Origin: Verrucomicrobiota bacterium
Lineage (GTDB): Bacteria > Verrucomicrobiota > Verrucomicrobiia > Chthoniobacterales > Terrimicrobiaceae
Assembly: GCA_026398255.1 (NCBI GenBank)
Contig: JAPLTG010000013.1
Location: 1 to 64,000 of the forward strand
Reading direction: 5' to 3'
DNA: 64,000 bases
Both the position numbers and the translations under genes were made by a program. Under the pieces are notes generated by a model. It saw only the letters and a list, made by a program, of their open reading frames with translations, was not told the DNA's origin and ran no database searches. Below, in pieces: positions 52,711 through 61,242 of the stretch. Position 1 is the stretch's first letter, and the number at the start of each line of letters is the position of its first letter.

Positions 52711-54687
52711 TCACCAGAAGGCCAAATAGAGCACGCCGGTGAGGATGATCACGCCCACGCCGGCGATGGCGGCGAAGCGGGAGGGTTCGAGGCTGATGGC
52801 GCTGTTGACCGGGAGTTTGATGGGCTCGCGCAGCGGGGTGAGAAGGGTGGCGATGCCGGAGGCGAGGAGCACGAGAAGGAAGCAAATCGCCATGCGGTCG
52901 AGGAAGGAAATTGTCGGAGCGAACCAGAGTCCGGCGGAGACGATGGCGTCACTACCTCCCCATTTGAGGACGCCGTAGGCGACGACATTGAGAAGGATGC
53001 CCAGGGTGCCGACATAGCGCGGGGCGCGTGGGACAAAGAATCCGATGAGGAAGATGGCGAGGATGCCTGGCGAGACAAAGCCTTGAAATTCCTGGATGAT
53101 CTTGAAGATGCCGCCGAGTTTCGGGTTGTCGAAATGCGGGGCGACGAGGATGGCGACGAGGACGAAAAGGACGACGAAGTAACGGCCGGCTTTCACGAGT
53201 TTCACTTCATCGGTGATCTTGGTGGCTTTCGCGTAGAGATCCATCGTGGCGATGGTCGAGGCGGAATTCAGCATCGAGGCGAGGGAGCTGACGACGGCTC
53301 CGAAGAGGGCTGCGAGGACGAACCACGAGAGATACCAATGGTCGCGAAGGAGGTTTCGAACGAGCACGGGAAAGGCCGAGTCGTAGTCGTATCCGACGAG
53401 GTGTGGGCCTTCGACGAGGGTTTTGTTGGCGGCGAGGGCCGTGGCGGATAGCTCGTTAATTTTGTTGGCCATGGCGATGGGTTCTGCCAAGGGGGCTGCA
53501 GCCACGCCAGCGATGGCGGCGTTTTTCTGCAGGGCCTTGAGGGCGAGTTCGGGCTGTTTGCTCACGACGGCTTCATCCACGACAATGGTCTCGTTAGGTT
53601 TGGAGGACTCGAGAGCGGAGATGTTTTTCTGAGCGGCGGATTCGTGGAGGTCGCCTGAGAAAAGGTTGAACGCGAGGATGCCGGGGATCACGACCACGAA
53701 GGGGATGATGAGCTTGAGGAACGCCGCGAAGACGATGCCGAGCTGGCCTTCGGCGAGGGATTTCGAGCCGAGCGTGCGCTGGACGATATATTGGTTCAGG
53801 CCCCAGTAGAAAAAGTTCGGAATCCAGAGGCCGAGGAGGAGGGCGGACCAAGGGATGTCGGTATCCTCGAGTGGGCGGACCATGTGGAGTTTTCCGCCGG
53901 AGCCATTCGGTCCGTTCTGAACGACGGCTTCGCCGTTGCGGCCATCGTTGAGGAGGATGAGTCGATCGAGGGCGTTTGCGTTTTGTAGGTCCTCGATGGT
54001 GGCTTGGGAGTTCGCGACTTTGGTGGCGATCAGGGTTTCGGCAGGGGTTTCGCGGAGGGTATCCATGGCGAGCCACATGACGACCGCGCCGCCAGCGATG
54101 AGGCCGGCGCCCCAGATGAGATCGGTCCACGCGCAGGCTTTGAGGCCGCCGGCGAAAACATAGGCGGCCGAGAGGATGCCGATGAGCCAGCAACCTGCGA
54201 CGAGATCACCAAGGATCGGGGTGCCTGCGTAGTAGCCGGAGATGAATTTTGCGCCGCTGAAAATGACCGAGGCGGTCGGCACAACGACGAGGACGAAAAT
54301 CGTGAGCAGGGCCATGACGAGGCGGGCCGAAAGACCGAAGCGGTATTCGAGAAATTCCGGGATCGTGTAGATGCCGGTGCGGAGGAAGCGCGGGAGGAAG
54401 AAAAAGGCGACTAAAACGAGAGTCACGGCGGCCATCCACTCGTAGGAGGCGACGGCCATTCCGAGCCAGTTGGCGGCGGAGCCGGACATGCCGACGAATT
54501 GCTCGGTCGAGATATTCGCGGCGATGAGGGAAAAGCCGACGAGCCACCAAGTGAGTCCGCGCCCAGCGAGGAAGTAGCCGCTCGTGCCGGTGTCTTGGCC
54601 AGATTCATCGCGGGCTTTCCAGATGCCAAAGGCGATGACGCCAACAACGGCGACCGAGAAGAGGGAGAGTTCAAGGAGTGTATTCAT
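52711..54687 (-). CDS. Sodium:solute symporter (SSS family)
   Basis: 658 residues, about 14 transmembrane helices. GTSGYFLAGRGLTWWLVGFSLIAANISTEQFVGMSGSA is the SSS/SGLT opening (helices 1-2 with the Na-site Ser/Thr), and SLASMLNSASTIATMDLY is helix 8. A long soluble insertion (~210-270 and ~360-440) is present, as in many sugar/sialate-type members. Family substrate is often a sugar. Its TGA overlapped the start of the SGNH hydrolase before the IS landed, so uptake and deacylation were once coupled. Confidence 0.92.
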   Translation of the reverse strand: MNTLLELSLFSVAVVGVIAFGIWKARDESGQDTGTSGYFLAGRGLTWWLVGFSLIAANISTEQFVGMSGSAANWLGMAVASYEWMAAVTLVLVAFFFLPRFLRTGIYTIPEFLEYRFGLSARLVMALLTIFVLVVVPTASVIFSGAKFISGYYAGTPILGDLVAGCWLIGILSAAYVFAGGLKACAWTDLIWGAGLIAGGAVVMWLAMDTLRETPAETLIATKVANSQATIEDLQNANALDRLILLNDGRNGEAVVQNGPNGSGGKLHMVRPLEDTDIPWSALLLGLWIPNFFYWGLNQYIVQRTLGSKSLAEGQLGIVFAAFLKLIIPFVVVIPGILAFNLFSGDLHESAAQKNISALESSKPNETIVVDEAVVSKQPELALKALQKNAAIAGVAAAPLAEPIAMANKINELSATALAANKTLVEGPHLVGYDYDSAFPVLVRNLLRDHWYLSWFVLAALFGAVVSSLASMLNSASTIATMDLYAKATKITDEVKLVKAGRYFVVLFVLVAILVAPHFDNPKLGGIFKIIQEFQGFVSPGILAIFLIGFFVPRAPRYVGTLGILLNVVAYGVLKWGGSDAIVSAGLWFAPTISFLDRMAICFLLVLLASGIATLLTPLREPIKLPVNSAISLEPSRFAAIAGVGVIILTGVLYLAFW

Positions 54688-54751
54688 GAATTAGAGGCTG
54701 AGACTGAGGGGGGGTGACTACATCAAAAGCGATTCACCGTCTGTCAAAATA

Positions 54752-54787
54752 ATAAAACCCCTCCGGCCTCCGGACGAGGAGGCCGGG
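54752..54787 (-). terminator. Terminator downstream of phosphatase-glyA fusion
   Basis: Nine-bp GC-rich stem CCGGCCTCC/GGAGGCCGG (54763-54771 with 54778-54786), followed on the minus strand by AGGGGTTTTATT. It lies 55 bases past the fusion-gene stop. Confidence 0.7.
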
Positions 54788-54841
54788 ATAAATGTTCCTG
54801 AGGGATTTTCATTATTCCGCGCTTGGCGAAAGGCGATTTTT

Positions 54842-56563
54842 TTAGGGAAGCGGGAAGCGCGAGGTGAAAGCCAGCACTTCTTTACGCAAGGCGGTGAGGG
54901 CGGCTTCGTCGTGGCGTTTCTTCAATGCGGAGTCAATGAAGTCGGCCACTTGCATCATGTCGTCCTCGCGCAGGCCGCGTGTGGTCATGGCCGGAGTGCC
55001 GATGCGGATGCCGCCGGTTTTCATGATCGACTCGGTGTCGAATGGGATGGCGTTTTTGTTCACCGTGATGGCGGCCTTGTCCAAGACCTCGGAGGCCTCG
55101 GCGCCGGTGATGCCGGCAGGGCGGAGGTCGACGAGCATGACATGGTTGTCTGTGCCGCCCGAGACGATGCGGTGGCCGAGCATGGCGAGCCGCGCGGCGA
55201 GGGCCTTGGCGTTGCTCACGACTTGGTGGGCGTAATCCTTGAAGTCGGGTTGGAGAGCCTCGCGGAAGCAGACCGCCTTCGCGGCGATGACATGCATGAG
55301 CGGGCCGCCTTGGACTCCTGGAAAAGTCTGGGCGTCGATTTTTTTGGCAAACTGCTCCTTGCACATGACCAGACCGGCACGCGGGCCGCGCAGGCTTTTG
55401 TGCGTGGTGGTGGTAACGAAGTCGGCGTGCGGGAAAGGCGAGGGGTGAACGCCACCGGCTACGAGACCCGAGATATGGGCCATGTCCACGAAAAGGTAGG
55501 CGCCGACGGAATCGGCGATCTCCCGCATGCGCTGGAAATCGATGATCCGCGGGTAGGCCGAGGCGCCGGCGGTGATCATTTTCGGACGGACCTCCAGAGC
55601 TTGGCGCGCAAGGGCGTCGTAATCGATCGTTTCGGTCTCGCGGCTCACTCCGTAGTGGGAAACCTCGTAGAGCTTGCCCGAGAAATTCGCCTTGTGGCCG
55701 TGGGTGAGGTGGCCGCCGTGGGCGAGGTCCATGGTGAGGATTTTGTCGCCGGGGGTGAGGACGCTGAAATAGACAGCCATGTTGGCTTGGCTGCCGCTGT
55801 GGGGTTGCACATTGGCATGCTCGGCGCCGAAGAGTTTCTTCGCACGGTCGATCGCCAGCGTTTCCACGATGTCCACATACTCGCAACCGCCATACCAGCG
55901 TTTGCCGGGGTAGCCCTCGGCGTATTTGTTGGTGAGGCAGGAACCCTGCGCCTCCATCACGGCGCGGCTGGTGAAATTCTCGCTCGCGATCAGCTCGATG
56001 TGCTCAAACTGGCGGCGGTGTTCTTTCTGGATCGCTGAGGCGATCTCGGGGTCGGTTTCGGCGAGGGCGGATGTGTCGGGTTGGGTGTCGAGCGAGGTGG
56101 GCATGGGATTTTGGTTGATCATTCGCATTACGGAGGGGAGGGCCTTTTCGATGCTGCGTTTGCATTCAGCGTAGACCGCGCGGCCTTGTCCGATAGGATC
56201 GGGCACATCGGGGCAGCCTTTTTCATCGAAACGCAGCAGGCGGACCTTGTGGATAAATTCGGGGAAAAACAAATCGAGGAGCCGGCGGTGGTCCTCCGTC
56301 ATCACAAAGATGTGCGTGGATTTTTCGAGGAGATTCTCGGTGACCGGCTGGCTGCGGAATTTCGTGAGTTCCACCCCCTCCGCAGCGAGCACATCGACGG
56401 CGTCGCGGCTGGCAGGCTGGCCCTTGCCCGCGCTGAGGCCGGCGGACTCGGTGGTGATATCGCGAGCGCCCGAGGCGAGTTTTCGAAACAGCGCCTCCGC
56501 CATGGGACTGCGGCACACATTGCCCGTGCAGACGAAAAGGACATGGCGGTTTTTCTGACTCAT
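54842..56563 (-). CDS. glyA: Low-MW phosphatase fused to serine hydroxymethyltransferase
   Basis: 573 residues in one open frame. Residues 1-148: low-molecular-weight tyrosine/arginine phosphatase with the P-loop CTGNVCRS (Cys12, Arg18) and general acid in DPIG (Asp122). Residues ~165-573: full-length PLP-dependent SHMT (serine + THF to glycine + methylene-THF) with [34 protein letters not shown], the Schiff-base Lys in [14 protein letters not shown], and GTPAMTTRG. Met154 would give a standard 420-residue GlyA, but no Shine-Dalgarno precedes it. In Bacillus ywlE and glyA are neighbours, making gene fusion plausible. Confidence 0.92.
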   Translation of the reverse strand: MSQKNRHVLFVCTGNVCRSPMAEALFRKLASGARDITTESAGLSAGKGQPASRDAVDVLAAEGVELTKFRSQPVTENLLEKSTHIFVMTEDHRRLLDLFFPEFIHKVRLLRFDEKGCPDVPDPIGQGRAVYAECKRSIEKALPSVMRMINQNPMPTSLDTQPDTSALAETDPEIASAIQKEHRRQFEHIELIASENFTSRAVMEAQGSCLTNKYAEGYPGKRWYGGCEYVDIVETLAIDRAKKLFGAEHANVQPHSGSQANMAVYFSVLTPGDKILTMDLAHGGHLTHGHKANFSGKLYEVSHYGVSRETETIDYDALARQALEVRPKMITAGASAYPRIIDFQRMREIADSVGAYLFVDMAHISGLVAGGVHPSPFPHADFVTTTTHKSLRGPRAGLVMCKEQFAKKIDAQTFPGVQGGPLMHVIAAKAVCFREALQPDFKDYAHQVVSNAKALAARLAMLGHRIVSGGTDNHVMLVDLRPAGITGAEASEVLDKAAITVNKNAIPFDTESIMKTGGIRIGTPAMTTRGLREDDMMQVADFIDSALKKRHDEAALTALRKEVLAFTSRFPLP

Positions 56564-56679
56564 GCGGTGCGCGGCACTTTAGTTCGACGATCAACCAAGT
56601 CAACGCGCGGAGTGCGGCGGGGGCATTGCCCCGAAACAAGCGCTTGAGGGCAAGTGGCAGAGAGCTTATGGATTGATTC

Positions 56680-56880
56680 ATGAAACCCTGCGAATCCACA
56701 GAAATTCCTAATTCGCCGCTCGGCGAGGGGACTGTGAACGAGCGGCATTTTGCGATGAAGGAGGCTTGGAAAAACAAACCCGGCAATCGCTACACCGCCG
56801 AGGAACTCCGTGCCCCGGGTGTTCCTGGCGAGTGGGATTTGGTCGCATCCGCAGAGGTGTATCTTTGGCCGTGCCCGTGA
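56680..56880 (+). CDS. Small protein preceding nucleotidyltransferase-like gene
   Basis: 66 residues, charged, without signal or transmembrane segment (HFAMKEAWKNKPGNRYTAEELRAPGVPGEWDLVASAEVYLW). No recognised family. Its TGA overlaps the GTG start of the next gene (GTGA at 56877-56880), so the two are translationally coupled. It could be the antitoxin of a nucleotidyltransferase-type toxin-antitoxin pair, or an unrelated leader gene. Confidence 0.5.
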   Translation: MKPCESTEIPNSPLGEGTVNERHFAMKEAWKNKPGNRYTAEELRAPGVPGEWDLVASAEVYLWPCP

Positions 56881-57620
56881 ACTCCGAGGCAGTCGATTGG
56901 AGTGCCGTGAAGCGCGTTCTGTCGCGAATCGGCGAGATGTCGGGGGATTTTTTGGAGGGCAATATCCTGATCGGTGGGGGCGCGGCGTGGTTTTACCGCA
57001 GTTTGCTGGAGACCACCAACGATCCCGATTTTCGAGTGCCGGCATTCAGTGATGAGGAGGATAGAATTTGGCTTTCCAAGGATATCGACTTCATCGGCAC
57101 GAAAAGGGAGGAGATCGCGGGTTGTCTTGGGGTTTCGTGCGAAGGGGACCCTCCAGCAGCGGTGATTGACGGAATCTGGATCGACTCGCCAAACGAGGGG
57201 CTTTTCATCACGCGGGACAGGGCTTTGCCGACTGCGCTTCGAACGGCGTTGCCCAGCGGTGTTGAATTCCTCGTCGCCAGTCCGATCCTCCTGCACCGGG
57301 AAAAAACGGAATTGATTTCGAGAAAATCCCGCCCGCAGGACCGCCTGCACCTAAAAACTCTTTTGCAGGCCTCGAGGTTGGTTCTTTGCCAACTCATGGA
57401 GATCGACGCATTCACCAAGGGCTCTTGCCGGGAGTTGTTTCGTTTGCTCAAGGAGGCTCAGGAAATTTCGCCGGTCATTCTCATCAATCCAGTTCTTCGC
57501 CGGAGGATGATTGCCGCGATGGCTCGGATGAGAACGGAACCGCTTTGCAGGAGTTGCGTGCATCTGTTGGAAAAACAAATTCTGCCCTTGATGGCATCCG
57601 CTCCCAGCGGTCTTGAGTGA
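56877..57620 (+). CDS. Nucleotidyltransferase-like protein (AbiEii-type core)
   Basis: 247 residues from a GTG at 56877 (another GTG lies at 56871). LIGGGAAWFYRS (Gly33-35) followed by WLSKDIDFIG (Asp69, Asp71) is the G-G-x-A ... x-D-x-D pattern of minimal nucleotidyltransferases. ASPILLHREKTELISRKSRPQDRLHLKTLL resembles the downstream (H/R)-x-x-K helix of AbiEii/MNT-type toxins. Such enzymes modify tRNA or antitoxins. Coupled to a 66-residue protein. Confidence 0.6.
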   Translation: MNSEAVDWSAVKRVLSRIGEMSGDFLEGNILIGGGAAWFYRSLLETTNDPDFRVPAFSDEEDRIWLSKDIDFIGTKREEIAGCLGVSCEGDPPAAVIDGIWIDSPNEGLFITRDRALPTALRTALPSGVEFLVASPILLHREKTELISRKSRPQDRLHLKTLLQASRLVLCQLMEIDAFTKGSCRELFRLLKEAQEISPVILINPVLRRRMIAAMARMRTEPLCRSCVHLLEKQILPLMASAPSGLE

Positions 57621-57641
57621 AGGCCTGCGGGAATAATCTTC

Positions 57642-59078
57642 GTGAATAAAAACGCAAATCCCATCGATGCTGGTTGGCGGTTCGATAATTCCTATGTGCG
57701 CCTGCCGGAGGAGTTGTTCCTTCCTCAAAATCCCGAACCGGTGGCGAAGCCGGCGATGGTGGTTTTGAACCGCGCCCTTGCCAAGTCGATGGGTTTGGAT
57801 GCCGACGCGCTGGAGGCCGAGGTTTTCGCGGGAAACAAAATTCCACCGGGCGCGGAGCCGATTGCTCAGGCCTATGCGGGGCATCAATTCGGGAATTTCA
57901 CGATGCTAGGGGATGGTCGCGCGATTTTGCTCGGCGAGCATTTGACGCCCGCTGGCGCCCGGCTTGATGTGCAATTGAAGGGCTCGGGGCGGACGCCTTT
58001 TTCGCGGCGTGGCGATGGTCGCGCGGCGCTGGGGCCGATGCTTCGCGAATACATCATCAGCGAGGCGATGAACGGTCTGGGGATTCCCACCACGCGCAGT
58101 CTCGTAGTGGTGACGACTGGCGAAACGGTTTATCGCGACACCGGATTGCCCGGCGCGGTGCTGACGCGGATCGCCGCGAGCCACATTCGCGTGGGGACTT
58201 TCGAGTATTTGGCGGCGACGCGGAATCTTGATGCGTTGCGCGCCCTCGCCGACCACACGCAAAAACGCCATTATCCAGACCTCGCTGTCGAGTCGCACCG
58301 GGCACTGCTCGAAGCAATCATCGAACGCCAGGCGGCACTCGTTGCGCGATGGATGCTGGTGGGTTTCATCCATGGGGTCATGAACACCGACAACATGGCG
58401 CTCTCCGGGGAGACGATCGACTACGGCCCCTGCGCGTTCATGGACACCTACGACCCCGAGACGGTCTTCAGCTCGATCGACCGCCAGAGCCGCTACGCCT
58501 ATGGAAACCAATCCCGCATCGCGCATTGGAACCTCGCCCGACTCGCCGAGACCTTCCTGCCGCTTCTCGATGACGACGAAACTCGAGGCGTCGAGATCGC
58601 CAAGGAAATCCTCGGAATTTTTCCGGAGCGTTTCGAGTCCCATTGGCTCGGCGGGATGAGGGAGAAATTGGGTTTGTTCAACGCGGAGAGCGAGGATTTG
58701 GGTTTGGCTGGCGAATTGCTCGAAATCATGGCGCGTGAACAATGGGATTTCACTAACACCTTCCGAAATCTGAATCCCGCCGCCGAAGCTCCGGGACTGG
58801 GCGCTTGGCAGGCAAAATGGCAGGCGAGACTTTCGCGCCAGCCTCAAACCATCGAGGACGCCCTCGCGCGAATGCACAAGTCGAACCCCGCCGTCATTCC
58901 AAGAAACCACAAAGTCGAGGAAGCCCTCGCGGCAGCCGTTGCTAGCGGCGATCTCGGCCCGATGCATCGCTTGCTCGAGGCACTTTCCAACCCCTTCGAA
59001 GACGCTTCTGAAAAGGAACACTACCGCAACCCAGCCCCTGCTGGCAGCGAGACGTATCAAACCTTCTGCGGGACTTGA
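57642..59078 (+). CDS. selO: Protein adenylyltransferase SelO family
   Basis: 478 residues. PIAQAYAGHQFGNFTMLGDGRAILLGE, LDVQLKGSGRTPFSRRGDGRAAL (nucleotide-binding Lys/Arg), and the pseudokinase catalytic segment GFIHGVMNTDNMALSGETIDYGPCAFMD (catalytic Asp/Asn/Asp). It ends YQTFCGT, with Cys where many eukaryotic SelO proteins use selenocysteine. SelO transfers AMP to Ser/Thr/Tyr of target proteins in redox stress responses. Full length for the family. Confidence 0.95.
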   Translation: MNKNANPIDAGWRFDNSYVRLPEELFLPQNPEPVAKPAMVVLNRALAKSMGLDADALEAEVFAGNKIPPGAEPIAQAYAGHQFGNFTMLGDGRAILLGEHLTPAGARLDVQLKGSGRTPFSRRGDGRAALGPMLREYIISEAMNGLGIPTTRSLVVVTTGETVYRDTGLPGAVLTRIAASHIRVGTFEYLAATRNLDALRALADHTQKRHYPDLAVESHRALLEAIIERQAALVARWMLVGFIHGVMNTDNMALSGETIDYGPCAFMDTYDPETVFSSIDRQSRYAYGNQSRIAHWNLARLAETFLPLLDDDETRGVEIAKEILGIFPERFESHWLGGMREKLGLFNAESEDLGLAGELLEIMAREQWDFTNTFRNLNPAAEAPGLGAWQAKWQARLSRQPQTIEDALARMHKSNPAVIPRNHKVEEALAAAVASGDLGPMHRLLEALSNPFEDASEKEHYRNPAPAGSETYQTFCGT

Positions 59079-59102
59079 GCCGATGCAGAAATAGAGGCTC
59101 GC

Positions 59103-59516
59103 TCAAAGAAACGGGTTCACCACGCGCACATCATTGTAGATTTGGCCGTGGTTCAAATCCTCGGTGTAGAGCGTGTCGCACCTGAGTTCAGACGCAGCAA
59201 CAATAATGGCGGCGTCCCAGTAGGAAATTCCATGGGTCTTCTGGATCTCGAGAGTTTTCATGACCGAGGCAGCGTCCGGAATTTGGCAATCAAAAGTCAG
59301 TAACCATCGGGCGGATTGCATGAGCGCCGAGGAATTCAATCCAATGCGGCTTTTGCAAAGGCAGGTGTGGAGAAACTCCTGAATCACCTGAATGGAAAGA
59401 TGGATTTCGGAATCTTCGATAAGCGTCAGGGCCAAGCGCCGTTTGGAGGCATCCTCGGGCGCTTCCGAAACGGCGTAGATGAAAATATTCGTGTCGAAAA
59501 ATGTGCTCACTCCCAC
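59103..59516 (-). CDS. VapC-like PIN-domain toxin
   Basis: 137 residues. PIN ribonuclease with all four acidic positions in place: FFDTNIFIYAVS (first Asp), IQVIQEFLHTC (Glu), SYWDAAIIVAA (Asp) and LYTEDLNHG (Asp). VapC toxins cleave tRNA or rRNA. It overlaps its antitoxin gene by 10 bases. Confidence 0.9.
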   Translation of the reverse strand: MGVSTFFDTNIFIYAVSEAPEDASKRRLALTLIEDSEIHLSIQVIQEFLHTCLCKSRIGLNSSALMQSARWLLTFDCQIPDAASVMKTLEIQKTHGISYWDAAIIVAASELRCDTLYTEDLNHGQIYNDVRVVNPFL

Positions 59517-59767
59517 CGATCCTTCTGGCGGTCGTATATTTCTTCTCGTTGGAATGTCCCAACGGGCTCGGTGATTTTAATGCCGGATAGCGCCTTGAGG
59601 AGATTGGCCGTGCGCGCTTTCCGTTCCGTCTCGGGGTCGGGGATTTCGTGACTCATGGCGTATTCCAATCCTTGAACGACTAGTTCCTTAAGGGTGGTTT
59701 TTCGTTGAGCGGCAGTGATTTTTGCCCGATGCAGCAGGGTTTCTGGCAAGTCAATCGTGGTTTTCAT
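59507..59767 (-). CDS. VapB-like antitoxin
   Basis: 86 residues from the ATG at 59767. MKTTIDLPETLLHRAKITAAQRKTTLKELVVQGLE is an RHH-type DNA-binding N-terminus typical of VapB/DUF2191 antitoxins. The C-terminal tail (PVGTFQREEIYDRQKDRWE) would neutralise the PIN toxin. Antitoxin-first order with overlap; autorepression expected. Confidence 0.87.
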   Translation of the reverse strand: MKTTIDLPETLLHRAKITAAQRKTTLKELVVQGLEYAMSHEIPDPETERKARTANLLKALSGIKITEPVGTFQREEIYDRQKDRWE

Positions 59768-59799
59768 AAAACAATATGTGTTGCTATACGGCAATATTG

Positions 59800-61134
59800 T
59801 CAAACTTTCGCCAACTCCTCGAGCACGGCTTTGTTCAGACGGATTCCGAGGAGGAAGTTTTCGATGGGAAAATTTTCATCGGGGGCGTGGGCTTTGGCGT
59901 CGGGGGAGGCCAAGGCGAGCAGCAGGGCGGGCCGGCCGAGGACTCGCTGGAAATCCGTGAGGATCGGGATCGAGCCGCCTTCGCGCATGAGGGCGGGTTT
60001 TTTGCCGAAGACTTTTTCGAGCGCGCGCCGAGCGGCGAGGCCCTCGGGGCTGATCGGGTCGAGCATGAACGGCTCGCCGCCGTGGCCGTCAATGAACTCA
60101 AGACGCACACCGCGTGGGCGGTGTTTTTCGAAATGGCGGCGGGCGAGCGCGAGGATTTTGTCGGGTTTTTGATCCGGCACGAGGCGGAAGGAGATTTTGA
60201 AGAAGGCGTGGGCGGGGAGGACGGTTTTGCTGCCTTCGCCTTGGTATCCGCCGCCGAGGCCGTTGATCTCGGCGGTGGGGCGCGCGCCGATGCGTTCCAT
60301 GCCGGAATAGCCGGCCTCGCCGGCGAGTTCCTCAACGCCTGCTTCGCGGGCGATGTCGGCGTCGGTGAGCGGGGACTCGGCAGCGGCTTGGCGTTCCCAC
60401 TCCGCGAGGGGTTTCACCTGGTCGTAAAATCCCTCGATCGCCACGCGGCTTTCGGTGTCATGCAGGCTGGCGATGAGGCGGGCGGCGGCGGTGGCGGGGT
60501 TCGCAACGGCCCCACCGTAGATGCCGGAGTGCAAATCCTGAGCCGGGCCGTGCACGCGAACTTCCATCGTGGCGATGCCGCGTAGGCCGTAGCTGAGGGT
60601 GGGGTAGCCATCGACAGCCATGCCGGTGTCCGAAATCGCGATGGCGTCGCAGGCGAGTTCGGCGCGGTGTTTTTCCAGAAACCCCGCGAGATGCTTGCTG
60701 CCGATCTCCTCTTCGCCCTCGATGAGGAAAATCACATTCACCGGCAGAGTGCCTTCCGCTAAGGCCTCGCCGACGCCAAGGATGTGCGCGAGGATTTGGC
60801 CTTTGTTGTCCGAGGAGCCGCGCCCGAAAATCCTCCCCTCTCGGATCGTGGGTTCGAAGGGCGGAGTGGTCCAAAGCTCGAGCGGTTCGGGGGGTTGGAC
60901 ATCGTAGTGGCCGTAAATGAGGACAGTTTTTTTGGCGGGATCGCGCGGGGTTTTGCCGACGACCACGGCGTTGCCGGCGGTTTCCTCGCGGCGGGCGTCG
61001 AGGCCGAGGGAGCGCAATTTTTCCACCAACCAATCCGCGCAGCGCCCCATGTCCACCGCATGCGCGGCTTGCGCCGAAACGCTTGGGATGGCGACAAATT
61101 CCAGTAGTTCCTGAACTCTCGGGTCTGTATTCAT
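59800..61134 (-). CDS. M20 family dipeptidase
   Basis: 444 residues. Zinc-binding motifs: LIYGHYDVQPP (His, Asp), FGRGSSDNKGQILA (bridging Asp), IEGEEEIGS (catalytic Glu plus zinc Glu), ISDTGM (Asp) and the late GGSIP plus a terminal AHAPDE (His). The CNDP/PepV-like dimerisation domain lies between ~180 and 330 (HGPAQDLHSGIYGG). A cytoplasmic di- or tripeptidase. Divergent from smc across 108 bases. Confidence 0.93.
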   Translation of the reverse strand: MNTDPRVQELLEFVAIPSVSAQAAHAVDMGRCADWLVEKLRSLGLDARREETAGNAVVVGKTPRDPAKKTVLIYGHYDVQPPEPLELWTTPPFEPTIREGRIFGRGSSDNKGQILAHILGVGEALAEGTLPVNVIFLIEGEEEIGSKHLAGFLEKHRAELACDAIAISDTGMAVDGYPTLSYGLRGIATMEVRVHGPAQDLHSGIYGGAVANPATAAARLIASLHDTESRVAIEGFYDQVKPLAEWERQAAAESPLTDADIAREAGVEELAGEAGYSGMERIGARPTAEINGLGGGYQGEGSKTVLPAHAFFKISFRLVPDQKPDKILALARRHFEKHRPRGVRLEFIDGHGGEPFMLDPISPEGLAARRALEKVFGKKPALMREGGSIPILTDFQRVLGRPALLLALASPDAKAHAPDENFPIENFLLGIRLNKAVLEELAKV

Positions 61135-61242
61135 AATCTATATATTGTGGTTGGCGAAACTTAGCTCCACCGGATGTTGTATTTTTGTCCTTGCCCGATC
61201 CGGCGTCATTTCTAACCTTTCCGAAACTTAACCAAGCCTGCC

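Noticed and set aside
56104-56104. Treating glyA as a separate gene starting at internal Met154
   Set aside because: No Shine-Dalgarno-like sequence before this ATG and the frame is continuous with an intact phosphatase; kept as an alternative only.
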